Part shown: positions 33,783 to 44,114 of the stretch, one piece after another
Position numbering within the stretch: the first letter of the stretch is position 1
Layout: each line of letters begins with the position of its first letter
Origin: Dactylonectria macrodidyma
Lineage: Eukaryota > Ascomycota > Sordariomycetes > Hypocreales > Nectriaceae
DNA length: 64,000 nucleotides
Reading direction: 5' to 3'
Assembly: GCA_020744425.1 (NCBI GenBank)
Contig: JAGMUV010000020.1
Coordinates: forward strand, 806,001 to 870,000
Translations under genes and position numbers: made by a program
The notes under the pieces: generated by a model
The model's input: the letters and a program-made list of their open reading frames with translations, nothing else
What the model was told of the DNA's origin: nothing
The model's database searches: none

Positions 33783-35855
33783 ATGGAGGAAACAGATGTT
33801 GTCATCGTTGGCGCCGGGCCCTCTGGCCTTGCTCTTGGCCTTGCGCTAGCTAAATGTCGAATCCACGTGAGCCTGTGCCGTTCAAATGTGTGTAAATGGT
33901 GATTCTAATGAATGATATAGTCGATTATCCTGGAGAAAGATAATGATATAACAGCGGACCCTCGTGGCGTATATCTTACCGGAGATGCTATCAGGATATT
34001 ATATGACCTTGGCATTGGTCATGAAATGAGCAATATTGGGCATGGTAAGTGGTGTGTGGATATTCATTTGATCAATCCTTCTTGTTACAGCGAGATTTAG
34101 GAGTGTGAGACCTCAGAACGCAGCTGACCGGCAATCAACAGAAGTGCACAAAGTTAATTTTCATAAAAGTTCTTTCGCTGAAAAGGAATTTTTTTCACTC
34201 AACCTCGGCACATCAGGTGTCCTGAAGCAAGCAGTACCCGAAGGAATCTTGCAGAGTCAGCCACAACTAGGTGTGTACCTGACCCCGCCCTAGCTTTGGT
34301 ATTCTAGTAGGCCTCGTTCTGATTGATTCTAGAAAACGCATTGAGGAAGGAAGCCAACAGTTCTGAATGGTGTACTCTCCGCACTGGATGCACTGTTGTC
34401 AGCAGGTCTAGTGATGACCCACCTACAATTGAATATGTCACTGAACACCATGTTTGGCATCAAATTCGGGGTCAGTACCTTGTCGGAGCGGATGGGAAAG
34501 TCGGAATTGTCCGAAAACATTTTCTAGAGCCAACTGCAGGCATCCAGCAAGAGGAGGGCATTTATCGTTATAATGGGACCTGGATTGCCGCCAATTTGAA
34601 GATCTCGCTTCCAACAGCTGAGACACATCCACAGTTTCTACTTTGGAAACTCGGGTACTCACCTGACGAGATATATGATCTATTTTGGCCAGAGGGTTGG
34701 CATTTCTGCTCCCCTCCTGGCAAAGCCACAGCGTCCGGAAGGTTCGGACCCCATAGCGACAGAACCTGGCGCCATGAGCTTTGTCAAGAGGTTTGGGATG
34801 AGTCCATGGACGCCGAGGCACTCTTCTGGGATCATATCACCCCAATGATTACGCGCAGACACGACGAGAAAGGCCGCAACTTCTCCGAAGCGGTGGTATT
34901 TCCTCGCGATTGTATCAAGATTCTCCGCTGTCGGCCATTCAAGTTCACTCACAAAGTCGTGAATCGGTGGTTTCACAAACGGACAATTCTGATCGGGGAT
35001 GCTGCGCATGTCTTCCCGCCTTTTGCAGGGCAAGGCATCGCGAGTGGCGTGCGTGACGCCCATCAGTTGGCATGGAGACTTGCTTTGCTTTTACGCAGCA
35101 GCCTCTCCCAAGAGCGACAATCATCACTATCCGACAACTTGCTGGAGACGTGGGTGTTGGAACGACGGCGAAGTGTGGATGACGCAGCTCTGTTTTCGAT
35201 GTTGAACGGGATGCTCTGCAATCACAAGCCGTCGTTTTGGGTCCTTGCCATTTTACGGCTGAATATGCTCTTGGAATCTATCTCATTCCTACCTAGTCTC
35301 CCAGATCCTCAGGGGTGGATAGAGAAGCGCGCTTTCACTGGGGTTAAAGGCGGCTTCTTCCTGAAAGAATATAATGGGGGAGCTCGGCTCGCCCAGATCC
35401 ACGTTCAGTCGTCTTCTAAGCAGGTTCCTGTCTTATCGGATCTCCTTCTCAAATCTGATAGTATACTCGCCATTCTCGTTATAAGCAACGGCAGCGACCA
35501 TGCGAAGCTATACGGAGATGCCAGAGCGGCCGTAACCGCCGCTAAAATCGACTCAACCATTGTGTCAGAGGACTCAATTGTCGTGTTTACGCCTTATACT
35601 GATCGATTTAGCGCCTCTGACCCAGCTCACGAGCCTGACCACGACGAAGAAAAGTTTTTTTGGCCCGTTTTACGCCCATTGTCAATGGAACCATCTACAC
35701 TTGGCTACGACGATCGTTCATTTGTTGATCGCCTCGGACGATGTACAAAGTTTTGCGTTGTTCGGCCCGATTTCTTCGTATTTGCATGCGCCAAGGATGG
35801 AGGGGAACTGGTAAAATGTTTAGCATCGTTAAAGCAACGTCTCTATAATGCGTAA
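33783..35855 (+). CDS. FAD-dependent aromatic hydroxylase (phenol hydroxylase / MhpA-like)
   Basis: Four exons, 33783-33866, 33921-34044, 34091-34270 and 34333-35855, encode 636 residues; phases agree. The class A flavoprotein motifs are all present: GAGPSG at residues 10-15 with EKDNDITADPRG, the DG motif in LVGADGKVGIVRK, and GDAAHVFPPFAGQGIASGVRDA. The C-terminal 150 residues have the thioredoxin-like layout (PVLSDLLLKSDSILAILVIS ... CVVRPDFFVFACA) found in phenol hydroxylases and 3-(3-hydroxyphenyl)propionate hydroxylases. The expected role is NADPH-dependent ortho-hydroxylation of a phenol, giving the catechol that the neighbouring extradiol enzyme would open. Substrate not determinable. 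Confidence 0.92.
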
Positions 35856-35863
35856 GTGATGGA

Positions 35864-35941
35864 GTATACGGAGGACCATTCCAAAAGCCCTTGCTGACGC
35901 GAAGGACGCCATAAAGACTTTTGAAATGGTCCTCCGTATAC
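35864..35941. repeat. inverted repeat, 24-bp arms, 30-bp loop
   Basis: Arms at 35864-35887 (starting GTATACGGAGGACCATT) and 35918-35941 are reverse complements with one mismatch in 24. It starts 9 bp after the stop codon of the hydroxylase gene. It could form a strong hairpin in the 3' UTR, or be a small transposon relic. Each arm carries a CGGAGGA core like the cluster element. Confidence 0.85.
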
Positions 35942-36892
35942 CATCCTGCGACTGACTGCACATCAAGCGATAATATATATTACCACACCATTATACATCA
36001 TTTCAATGAAGCTCTAGCCAAACAGCATGCAGGGTCAATAAATATGATATGGTAGGGAAAACGCGCCTGATGCCAAAGTCAGGAAACAATATCGGGAGTT
36101 TTGTATCTCCATACGCAGTGTATGACTCACTGTTGATGCTCTCACGGATTGGTGGAATAGCCTGAAGCAATCTTGAGTCTTTTATGCCTAGATCATGACG
36201 ATAGGGAAATTGTGGCACAGATTCGCAAGAACGACGCTACCCAGAATAGGAGAGACAAGACCCAGAGTTGCACTAATAATCAACTAGCCTCCAAGTCAGG
36301 AGCCTCAAGCAATTTTGTGGGCACTTTCCGTAGGTTCCCCTTGGATTGTAAAGGAATGAGAAGAATAGACTTGACATATTGGGAAGCCCTATTATTGCGA
36401 CCGCATGCTTGTAGACATTATATTACTACATGGACATCAATAAGTGGCCTAATGTTCCGCAAGCTTGCGTCAATGACTATGCCAGAAATTCAGCGTTCGT
36501 GATAGCCTTGATAGCGAGTGACGATGTTGCAGAAGGGGTTTTGTCTTTGTGAGAAATGTGGCAACTCCTTGACAACAAGTTTCTATTTACACCTATGGAG
36601 TGGTTAAGACCGAACTGAGTTGACCTGATCGCCAGGATATCCCATGCTGCATTTAGTGAGGAAAGCGAACGGAGTTTGTTTAACATTTGGATTCTACCCA
36701 ACTGATGGCCGGGGATAGTTCCGTATACAAATTTCTTTTTATAGTCTGTGATGGGGTCCTTGAAATGAAATTTACATGGTCTTGGGATCGAATCGAATGG
36801 GCTTCCGTATAAACAGTTGATAGCCGTACTGATGCGATATCTTAAGAGAGCAAGGGAGTCTTCCCATACCCAGCCTCGAAAGGACAGCGTCA
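35942..36892. other. intergenic between convergent genes, 951 bp
   Basis: Includes the 3' ends of the hydroxylase and SDR genes. The SDR frame could be read on to 36477 without splicing, but the spliced model ends at 36893, so I treat 36477-36892 as non-coding. No other gene seen. Confidence 0.5.
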
Positions 36893-37913
36893 TTATGGGC
36901 TTCCTACAAGATGAAGCTGAAATTGGCGGGAAACCAGCCAGTTCTGTATAGCTAGTCAGAGGAGGACGGAAAGACATGCCGTAGTCTAAAATCTTTTGAC
37001 ATACCAGCAGCCACAAAGGGCAAAAGGTCACAAGAAATTGCAGCCACCATGCGAGCTTTCCTTCCCATATCTCTGGACTGGTCCTTTCCTGCAGCAGCTT
37101 GTTGATGATGGATTGGGCATATACCTCTGGCGGCATGCCGTTTCTGTTTCCCTCATATTTGACTCGCTCAACGGTGCTCTTTATTGGGAGGTAAAACGAG
37201 TCGTCTGGAGCGTAGAGCCCGTGTTGAAGTATGTTACTACGAACGAATCCGGTGACGACCTCGATAACCTCAATGCCGAGAGGCTTCAGTTCCTGACCGG
37301 AGGCTGTTAGACTAAAAGTAGGTGCACTAGGGCTACGAACACCTAGAGATGAGGGAGCCCATTTGTAGTTTATTTGTGAAACCACAGGGCTTTCTGGGGA
37401 ACTCACGAGACGTAGAGTCTTTGTATACTGACTCAAGGCAGCCTTGGAAGCGTTGTAGACGCATTGCCACACGACGGGTACGTCGCGGGTCACACTCCCA
37501 ATCTGAACGATGCGCCCCCGGGGAGCATTTCGAAGCAGCGGGACAAATAACTGGCAGAGACGCATGACGGCGAAGAAGTTGATGCTAAACAGTTTAGCAG
37601 CCGCGTCCACCTCCAAGTCCATCGCTGTCGCTGCATAGTGCGTGCCCGCATTATTGACAAGGATGTCAAGGCGGCCTCCCGTGTGTTCGACGACGGTGTC
37701 TCTGAATCTCTCAAAGCTTTCCATGTCGCCAAGTTCGAGGCGCAGGGCAATAATATTATCGTGTTGGTTTGTCAGTTGGTCGAGAGATTCAACAGATCTC
37801 GCGGTGGCAACTACTTTGAAGCCCTTGTTGGCGAAAGCCAGCGCGAGCTGTTGACCAATGCCACTGTTGCAACCGGTGATCAGCACAACCGGCGATGAAT
37901 TTGGTTTATTCAT
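36893..37913 (-). CDS. short-chain dehydrogenase/reductase
   Basis: Three exons, 37913-37407, 37292-37005 and 36943-36893, encode 281 residues. The cofactor motif is TGCNSGIG (13-20), with NNAG at 87-90, catalytic Ser140, Tyr153 and Lys157 (YNASK). After the first intron the protein continues LELKPLGIEVIEVVTGFVRSN. The last intron (37004-36944) has a GTATGT donor, a CTGAC branch site and a TACAG acceptor. Splicing it gives the ending WLLNWLVSRQFQLH, like the C-terminus of 1-acyl-DHAP-reductase-like fungal SDRs. Left unspliced, the frame runs on for about 130 residues with no homology, so I prefer the spliced form. Likely oxidises or reduces a hydroxyl/carbonyl intermediate of the cluster pathway. 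Confidence 0.88.
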
Positions 37914-38265
37914 TTCCTGTTAATTGACGATAAAAGCGTTGCCACCGTCACAGGGATTGATTGGGATGACCAAGATAGAACCCACACTTAGGCTTCCTCC
38001 TCCCTGAGCAACGTTGGCGGCGACAGCTCTTGCCGGGTTATAATCCAAATTACCTCAGCTACAAATCTCTAATGGCTAAAGCGGGAGTTCTAAAGATCTG
38101 CCTCGGCATCTGAGCTCCTTGCATGTGGCTGAAGTCCTGGTGACCGATTCTAGATTTCCTTGAGTGTTTGCCGAAGGCACTAATTAACTAGTCTATCGCT
38201 ATTGAGAGAGGAAAAGAGAGTGGGTGAATGTGTGTGTGGCTGGGGATGTTGGTAACTTGATTTTC

Positions 38266-38279
38266 GAAGATCCTCCGAA
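38266..38279 (+). promoter_or_regulatory. 14-bp cluster element GAAGATCCTCCGAA, copy 2
   Basis: Exact match to copies 1 and 3. It lies between the SDR and regulator start codons. Confidence 0.6.
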
Positions 38280-38502
38280 CGCTCGGGCCAAAGTAGGCAG
38301 AGCCGTCGGTGGAATTAAAGGAGTTGCAAGTGCCACCCAAACTCGGTGATTGCCTTGGCACCCCAGACAAACGCCTTCTCAATACCCTAAGGAGGTAAGC
38401 ACTTGCGTCATAGTTTGTCAGTTGGTTAGCCATTGGGCTATGATGTGCAGGTTTCATCGTGTAGGGTACCTTTGACGGACTTTCAGACCCCACTTTAGTG
38501 TT

Positions 38503-38516
38503 GAAGATCCTCCGAA
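38503..38516 (+). promoter_or_regulatory. 14-bp cluster element GAAGATCCTCCGAA, copy 3
   Basis: Exact match to copies 1 and 2, 224 bp downstream of copy 2 in the same promoter region and 225 bp before the regulator start. Confidence 0.6.
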
Positions 38517-38740
38517 TGCCTCCCCCGAGAAGCGCCGAACACGAATCAATAAACGCATGAGCCTTGAAACAGACGATCCTTAATCAGCCAACGCCAGACC
38601 ATCCGTCCCTTTGCAATTCGCACACTACTGAACACTTGAACGGAATGAGCAAGCTTCCTAAGACAATTACCGCACCGGTATCGGATTAGTTGGAAGTCCA
38701 TTCCACGACTTGAGAGCAAGTGATAGCAACGGGAAAGACA

Positions 38741-41502
38741 ATGCCGCCCTCAACCTTTAACAGGAAATTTACGGTGTAAGTTATAGCATCTTGTCGTCAT
38801 AAAACACCACTGGCCTGGAAATAATCCAGAATGCTAACATAAAACTCTGCATTGGAAGAAAGCGGGCTGCATGTGCATGTGAGGTATGTGGTCAACTCTA
38901 TGTCTTCTCTTAGGGATTGAGAAGTCAGATACAAACTTTGAACTCTCATGCAACAACATCTGATTGAATAGATGTGCTAATCGCTCACGCTAGCAATGTC
39001 ATATACGAAAGGTGAATCAATCTTCTATTCGCCGTTGCGATAACGTTTTCTCACCCATCACCTGCAGGTTCGATGCGATGCAACAATTCTCGGAACACCC
39101 TGCACTAACTGCGCCGCTTTTTTTGTCGAATGCCGGATGCCTGTTCAGAAATTCAGATTGAATCCTAGAATCAGGAAACAGCACAACAAGGAATCAGAGA
39201 AGTAATTTGTCTACAGTCACTTACAGTCAATATCCCGCAAACTTACTCACATATCACAGCCAGTTCGGTGAGCCCAGCAAAACCCGTCAGGGTGCTTCTA
39301 GCTTGCCCCGAAGAACCAAACCCAAGAACATCTGCACGCTTGCAGTCATATCTGAAGAACACGAGGACACGACAGCGACCGAAAATGAGATTGAAGGAAG
39401 GAATAAACAGGATGATGGCGAGGCTCCATTGAACTCGGTGGCGGATGTTCAGTTCCCCCGCCCTCCCATCACAGATGCTGGTCGAATCGCATACTTTGGC
39501 GAGTCCTGTACTCCCAATATTCAACTTGGAGATATTCAGCATCATTCGAATCTGGCTTACCATCCTCTGCATCACAGTCTCCCAGACTGTAGAGCCCACT
39601 TGACATCATTAGACGCTATGGAGATGGAGGCCCTCCACCAGAGAGGAGCGTTTCTACTACCACCAAAGCCTCTCCGTGACGAGCTCATCGACAATTACTT
39701 TCGCTGGATTCACCCGCTGATGCCTATGATCAACCGTGTCCAGTTTATGACACAGTATTACGACTCGATGAAGCCACCATCCTTTTTGCTTCTCCAGGCG
39801 ATGTTCTCTGCTGGAACTCGTGTCTGTAACAATCCCGGCCTCCTAGATGATGGCGGGTCGACCATTCCTGCTGCCCTCACCTTCTACAAGAGGGCTAAGG
39901 CGCTTTATGACGCTAATTATGAGGACGACCAAGTAACTGTTGTTCAATCATTGCTACTTATGGGATGGTGCTGGGGCGGCTCGATCGATGTGACAAAGAG
40001 CGTTCTGTACTGGACTCGTCTTGCCATCACCGTCGCCCAGAATTCGGGAATGCATCGGAGCGTTAAAAATTCAAAGCTCAGATTGTCCGAGGAACGACTA
40101 CGAAAGCGCATTTGGTGGACTTTGTTCACCCGCGATCGATCTATCGCCGTCGCGCTGGGTCAGCCAACCTGTGTCAAGTTGGCTGATTCGGATCTGGGTA
40201 TGCTGACAGAGGATGACTTCATTGAGGATGAGGACGAGGCTGAGTGTCCCAGTACATACCAATCCGACTCAAGCTACGTCCAATTCTTTCTACAATACGT
40301 CAAACTGTGTATAGAAGTTGACGTAGTGTTGTCGGAGTATTTGACTGTTACTAAGAAACTAGATCATTCTATCGACTTCACCTACAGCGCCATGGTGACG
40401 GATGATTGGTTTAAACATTGTCCAAGCGCCTGGAACATACAGGAGCATAACTTCTGGTCAGCCATTCTTCACTGCAATTACTACACAATCCTCTGTTTTA
40501 TCCACCGGGCCAACCTTGACAGGAACAGGAAATGGCAACTTGGTGATGAAGCTTCAAAGTTATCTCAGAACGTTCTCGTACACGCGTCTGAAATGATTTA
40601 TTTAATCGTCGAGTGTCTTGATGCTCATGATGAGCTCCGCTATTGCCCTACCTTCATTTTGTATAGCTGCTTTTCTGTTTCGATTATCTACGTTTATCAG
40701 ATGCGATCGGCGATGCCATCTGTTCAGCAAAGTGCCAAAGGCAGACTCCGCACCCTCATGGAAGCCATGAAAGGGTTATCACAAGTTTGGTTGGTAGGCA
40801 AATTGGTATACCAACTTTTTGGCTTCATTCTAGGAGACGAGATACTCGACAATGAAGCGCATAAGGCCATCGGCAAGAAACATCAGACATTTAGCGAGGG
40901 CCTCAATAGCCGCATGCTAAGGCCAGCACAACGGGAAGCGATATCTGCTTCAGGCATAAGCGGTCGGTCTTCCCCTAGGCCTCTAAGCCCGCCTGGACAG
41001 GATTTTGTGACGAGGGAGTTTACTTTAACATTGCAATCTCCAAATCTACAACTGGGACACCATAATCCCGACGAATCACGACTCATGGCTTCTCCAGCGG
41101 TTCCTTTAATGCATGGGCATACTGTTCTTGACTTGGATATCACATGCTTCGAAACACACAATTCAGTTGGTGGCAATGTACAGAGCCAGCCCGCATTCGA
41201 GACTCACCGATGCGAATATGAGAACGGCTACTGGCTGCCGGAGTTGCATGACTTTCAAAACCAGTGGACACCTTTGCTGAATACCTTTGGCAGCGATGAA
41301 CCAAACTTAGAGGGCTCGGGATATGGACAAATGGAACTGGATAGAGACCACGAGTTCTCATTGCCAGTCGATATGGATGATTGGTAAGTTTTGTTTGAAC
41401 CTTGCCGGCTAGTCTGCCTCTGCTAACAAGTGATTCTTCAGGTTTCGATTGCTTGAAGTTTTGGAAGCCTCTTCCCTCAGTCTTGATACGAAAACTCAAT
41501 GA
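38741..41502 (+). CDS. Zn2Cys6 transcription factor, CTF1 (cutinase factor)-like
   Basis: Six exons: 38741-38775, 38859-38883, 38994-39011 (18 nt), 39068-39201, 39260-41383 and 41442-41502; 798 residues. The zinc cluster is cut by two introns. Assembled, it runs CEQCHIRKVRC, an eight-residue gap to CTNC, then the last Cys in AAFFVEC. The eight-residue gap between the third and fourth Cys is typical of the cutinase transcription factor 1 group. The regulatory domain starts near residue 215 (LIDNYFRWIHPLMPMINRVQF) and contains SGMHRSVKNSKLRLSEERLRKRIWWTLFTRDR, a block shared by this family. The final intron has a canonical donor, a GCTAAC branch and a TTCAG acceptor; without it the protein would stop at 41387. 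It is divergent from the SDR and shares the double-element promoter. Likely cluster regulator. Confidence 0.9.
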
Positions 41503-42148
41503 GTTCAAATGTCCGTGTTCACCATATAAAGTGCTACGATTTTGAAAAATTGCGTCTCGGATAGTGGATTCTGCGGCTGTTCGGGAGGTTGCCGCATGTC
41601 TGACTGCATGAGAGATAGAAGTGGGCATGGGGCTCGCTTGGATGGATAAACTAAGTAGGCTCCGTGACTTGAGTGAGACATGGGCATCTGACTGGAATGA
41701 ACAATTGAATTTGTATGTCACTTTTGTTGAAGCAATTGGTATGTGATCTTTATGGATTGTGGAACTTAAATGTGACTCAGAGTTGCTGGCGGACTTGGAG
41801 GAATTCATGGTTTTTGACTCAATAGCGAGCATGTCTGAAAGCAGTAGGTAATGCTCGTGAATTGCACTATGTATTTTTATAAATTTCCACTGCTCTATGG
41901 ACGTTCTGAGGATTACCTATCCGCTAACACTGGCGTGATCCCCTCGGTAAGCCAGCATCGCAAAAATACCGCATAGTACAGTCGACAACAATTCCTCGTA
42001 TCTTTGTCCACCTAATTCCATCGAGTAATGAGAGAAATAAAGATCCGCTGAATGTATAAGATTACACGAGTGAACGGTTTGACCCTTTTAAACCGCATGT
42101 TAGCAGTAGTATAGGCGGGGACGCTGCCTTTGGGTAGTAAACACCTAC
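41503..42148. other. intergenic between convergent genes, 646 bp
   Basis: 3' flanks of the regulator and of the hydrolase. The 230-codon complement frame over 41832-41140 mostly overlaps the regulator and is not a gene. Confidence 0.5.
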
Positions 42149-43404
42149 TTACTCGAACTTCATCTTGTTGCGCAGCGTTCCGACCTTCTCCATCTTCACC
42201 TCAACCACATCCCCATCCTGGAGAAATGTCTTGGGACTGCGGAATGCGCCGACTCCCGCCGGAGTGCCCGTCATGACAGCAGTGCCCGCTTCGATAGTAG
42301 TGCCTAGCCACAAGAGGAATTAGGTCAGAATATTTCGTACCCCCCTCGTCAAGGAGACAGACAGGGCGGCCATAGTGATCATGTTTGCCCTACCTTGACT
42401 CATGTGGCTTAGGATCTGCTCTGGAGAGAAAATCATGTCCTTTTGGAACTCAGCCGTCTGTCGGACCTCACCATTCACCTTGGTTACCACGGTGAACGGC
42501 CTGCCATCAGCGAACATGGAGGCACTAATCAGCGTGGGGCCGATGGGAGCAAACTTGTCGAAAGCCTTGGCAAAGAAGAACTGGCCTGCAGAGTAGCGAG
42601 GGAGCTGGTACATGCGGCAAGAGAGGTCGTTTCCGACGGTGTACCCTAGGATGTAGTCTTTGGCATCTTGCGGCGATATGTCACGGCACTCCTTGGAAGT
42701 GACGAACACCAGTTCGCCCTGCATCCGCAAGACACGGCTGCGGGTCAGCATTGGCAACACCTTTGGAAGTTCGACGGGATTTGCAGTGAATACAGATCCT
42801 CTTACCTCATAGTCTAAAAGACTCTTAGCGCAGAAGTCACCGATGGGAATGTCTTCATCTGGATATGCAAGGGATGCGGCCGGTTTCGTCCAGAGAGGCG
42901 GACATGATGGAATCGTAAGCTTTTGGCCGCCCAGATAGGTCAGCAACAGGCTTCTGGGTCAAATCCAGGTCTCCGGGCCGTCTCTATGAACAAAAACTTA
43001 CGCTGGCTTCCTTGGCGTGGCTTCGATAGTTCAGACCTACGCAGTAGATGGGAATTCCATCTCGAGGGAGAGGCGCCAGTAGCTGTTGTTACATATCAGT
43101 AATCAGGCACGATTTTTAGGTTCTTGTGGTAGTGGATCGGGATTTTTATTAGGTTCGGCCAGATAAGGAGGGTAATACTGAAGGGAGGCCAGGCATAGCA
43201 GTGACAGATGCAACAGAGGCTTACCCGGCGTACAGTGACCATTTTTTGCTCAGACTCTATGGCGAGGTCCTCAAGTGACCTGGACGCGCTCAGTTTTGTT
43301 CCTGGTGACGGCGGGCCATTGGCATCGGGCCCCAGATCGGCAAAGTAGGCGGTGCCGTCCTCTTCGCATTCGAAGCGGACGAGATGAGAGAAAGTCGACG
43401 GCAT
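42149..43404 (-). CDS. fumarylacetoacetate hydrolase (FAH) family protein
   Basis: Five exons, 43404-43225, 43082-43002, 42919-42806, 42718-42394 and 42303-42149, encode 284 residues, the usual size. The 87-nt intron at 42805-42719 is a multiple of three and stays open if retained. Removing it joins LLDYE to [13 protein letters not shown], which restores the family metal motif (Glu125, Glu127). Other conserved parts are [14 protein letters not shown] near residue 73, [11 protein letters not shown], and [15 protein letters not shown] near the end. FAH-fold enzymes cleave C-C bonds or tautomerise or decarboxylate ring-opened diketo acids, as in meta-cleavage and homoprotocatechuate pathways. 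With the extradiol dioxygenase 9 kb away, a role right after ring opening is a reasonable inference. Confidence 0.9.
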
Positions 43405-44114
43405 TTCCGGTAGTATTGGATCAGCATCAAAAAATTAGCATCAATCGTTGTGACGCCCACGAGGACGTGATATGGTGTAGTCGTCGCCGTCTCACTCGCG
43501 AACCGGATGATATGGGTGATACGATTTTCGTCGCCAATGCGTGCAAGATGAAGTTCGGCTGTAGAGTTGGAATCAAGGCCTCAGTTGTTATCAGTAATTT
43601 GTACGCTAGGATAAGCCTTGAAGCCATGGTCCAAGTATGTCCGAATTGGCCGATGCCGAGGCTTCCACAAGGCAACATTGATGAGAATGTCGAGTAGATT
43701 CATGCATCGGTTGGAGCTAAGCTGAAAATAAACAAAAACTCTACAGACACCAAGGTAAATATTCGTACTTGGACAATTGCGGGGTCTAGCGCCGGAGTAT
43801 CTCATGTCGGAGAATCTTGTCGGAGAATCTCCTGCAGCCGGAAATATCTCTCCGATTTGACTCGTCTCGTCCCAGAACATGCCGACGTTTCTTCACCGCC
43901 AAGCATCAGAAGATTTGCTCCATTCTCGTATTGAACTATTTTCCCAAGTTTTGCCAATTTCTTCCCATTGCCTTGCAGCTTTGTCAGGCGCCATCTCCCC
44001 GTCTGTGTCCACTGGTGGGGTCGCCTGGATTCAGCCCGCTGGTGATGGATCGCATCTTGATGGCTAGGAGAATCGACTGACTGATGTGCCGGCAGATTAA
44101 GACAAATCGGCATA
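43405..44114. promoter_or_regulatory. shared divergent promoter of FAH-family hydrolase and Zn2Cys6 regulator
   Basis: 710 bp between divergent starts. It carries three clustered degenerate elements at 43793-43830 and no visible gene. Confidence 0.55.
43793..43830 (+). promoter_or_regulatory. cluster of three CGGAG(T/A)ATCT elements
   Basis: CGGAGTATCT at 43793-43802, CGGAGAATCT at 43808-43817 and again at 43821-43830, all in one orientation at 13-15 bp steps. They differ by one base from CGGAGGATCT, the core of the exact 14-bp element elsewhere in the cluster. Confidence 0.55.

Larger units (their letters stand above)
37914..38740. promoter_or_regulatory. shared divergent promoter of SDR and Zn2Cys6 regulator genes
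   Basis: 827 bp between divergent starts. It contains two exact 14-bp elements at 38266-38279 and 38503-38516, both in + orientation. No gene seen. Confidence 0.6.

Noticed and set aside
36477..36892. C-terminal extension of the SDR frame
   Set aside because: A canonical 61-nt intron gives a family-like C-terminus and an earlier stop, so the extension is read-through of 3' sequence.
36986..37004. Possible 19-nt intron GTATGT...TTTTAG in the SDR gene
   Set aside because: Far too short for a fungal intron; the longer intron ending at 36944 has a proper branch site and gives the expected C-terminus.
41140..41832. 230-codon complement frame
   Set aside because: Largely antisense to the regulator gene and its last exon; composition is Ser/Arg-rich without a fold.
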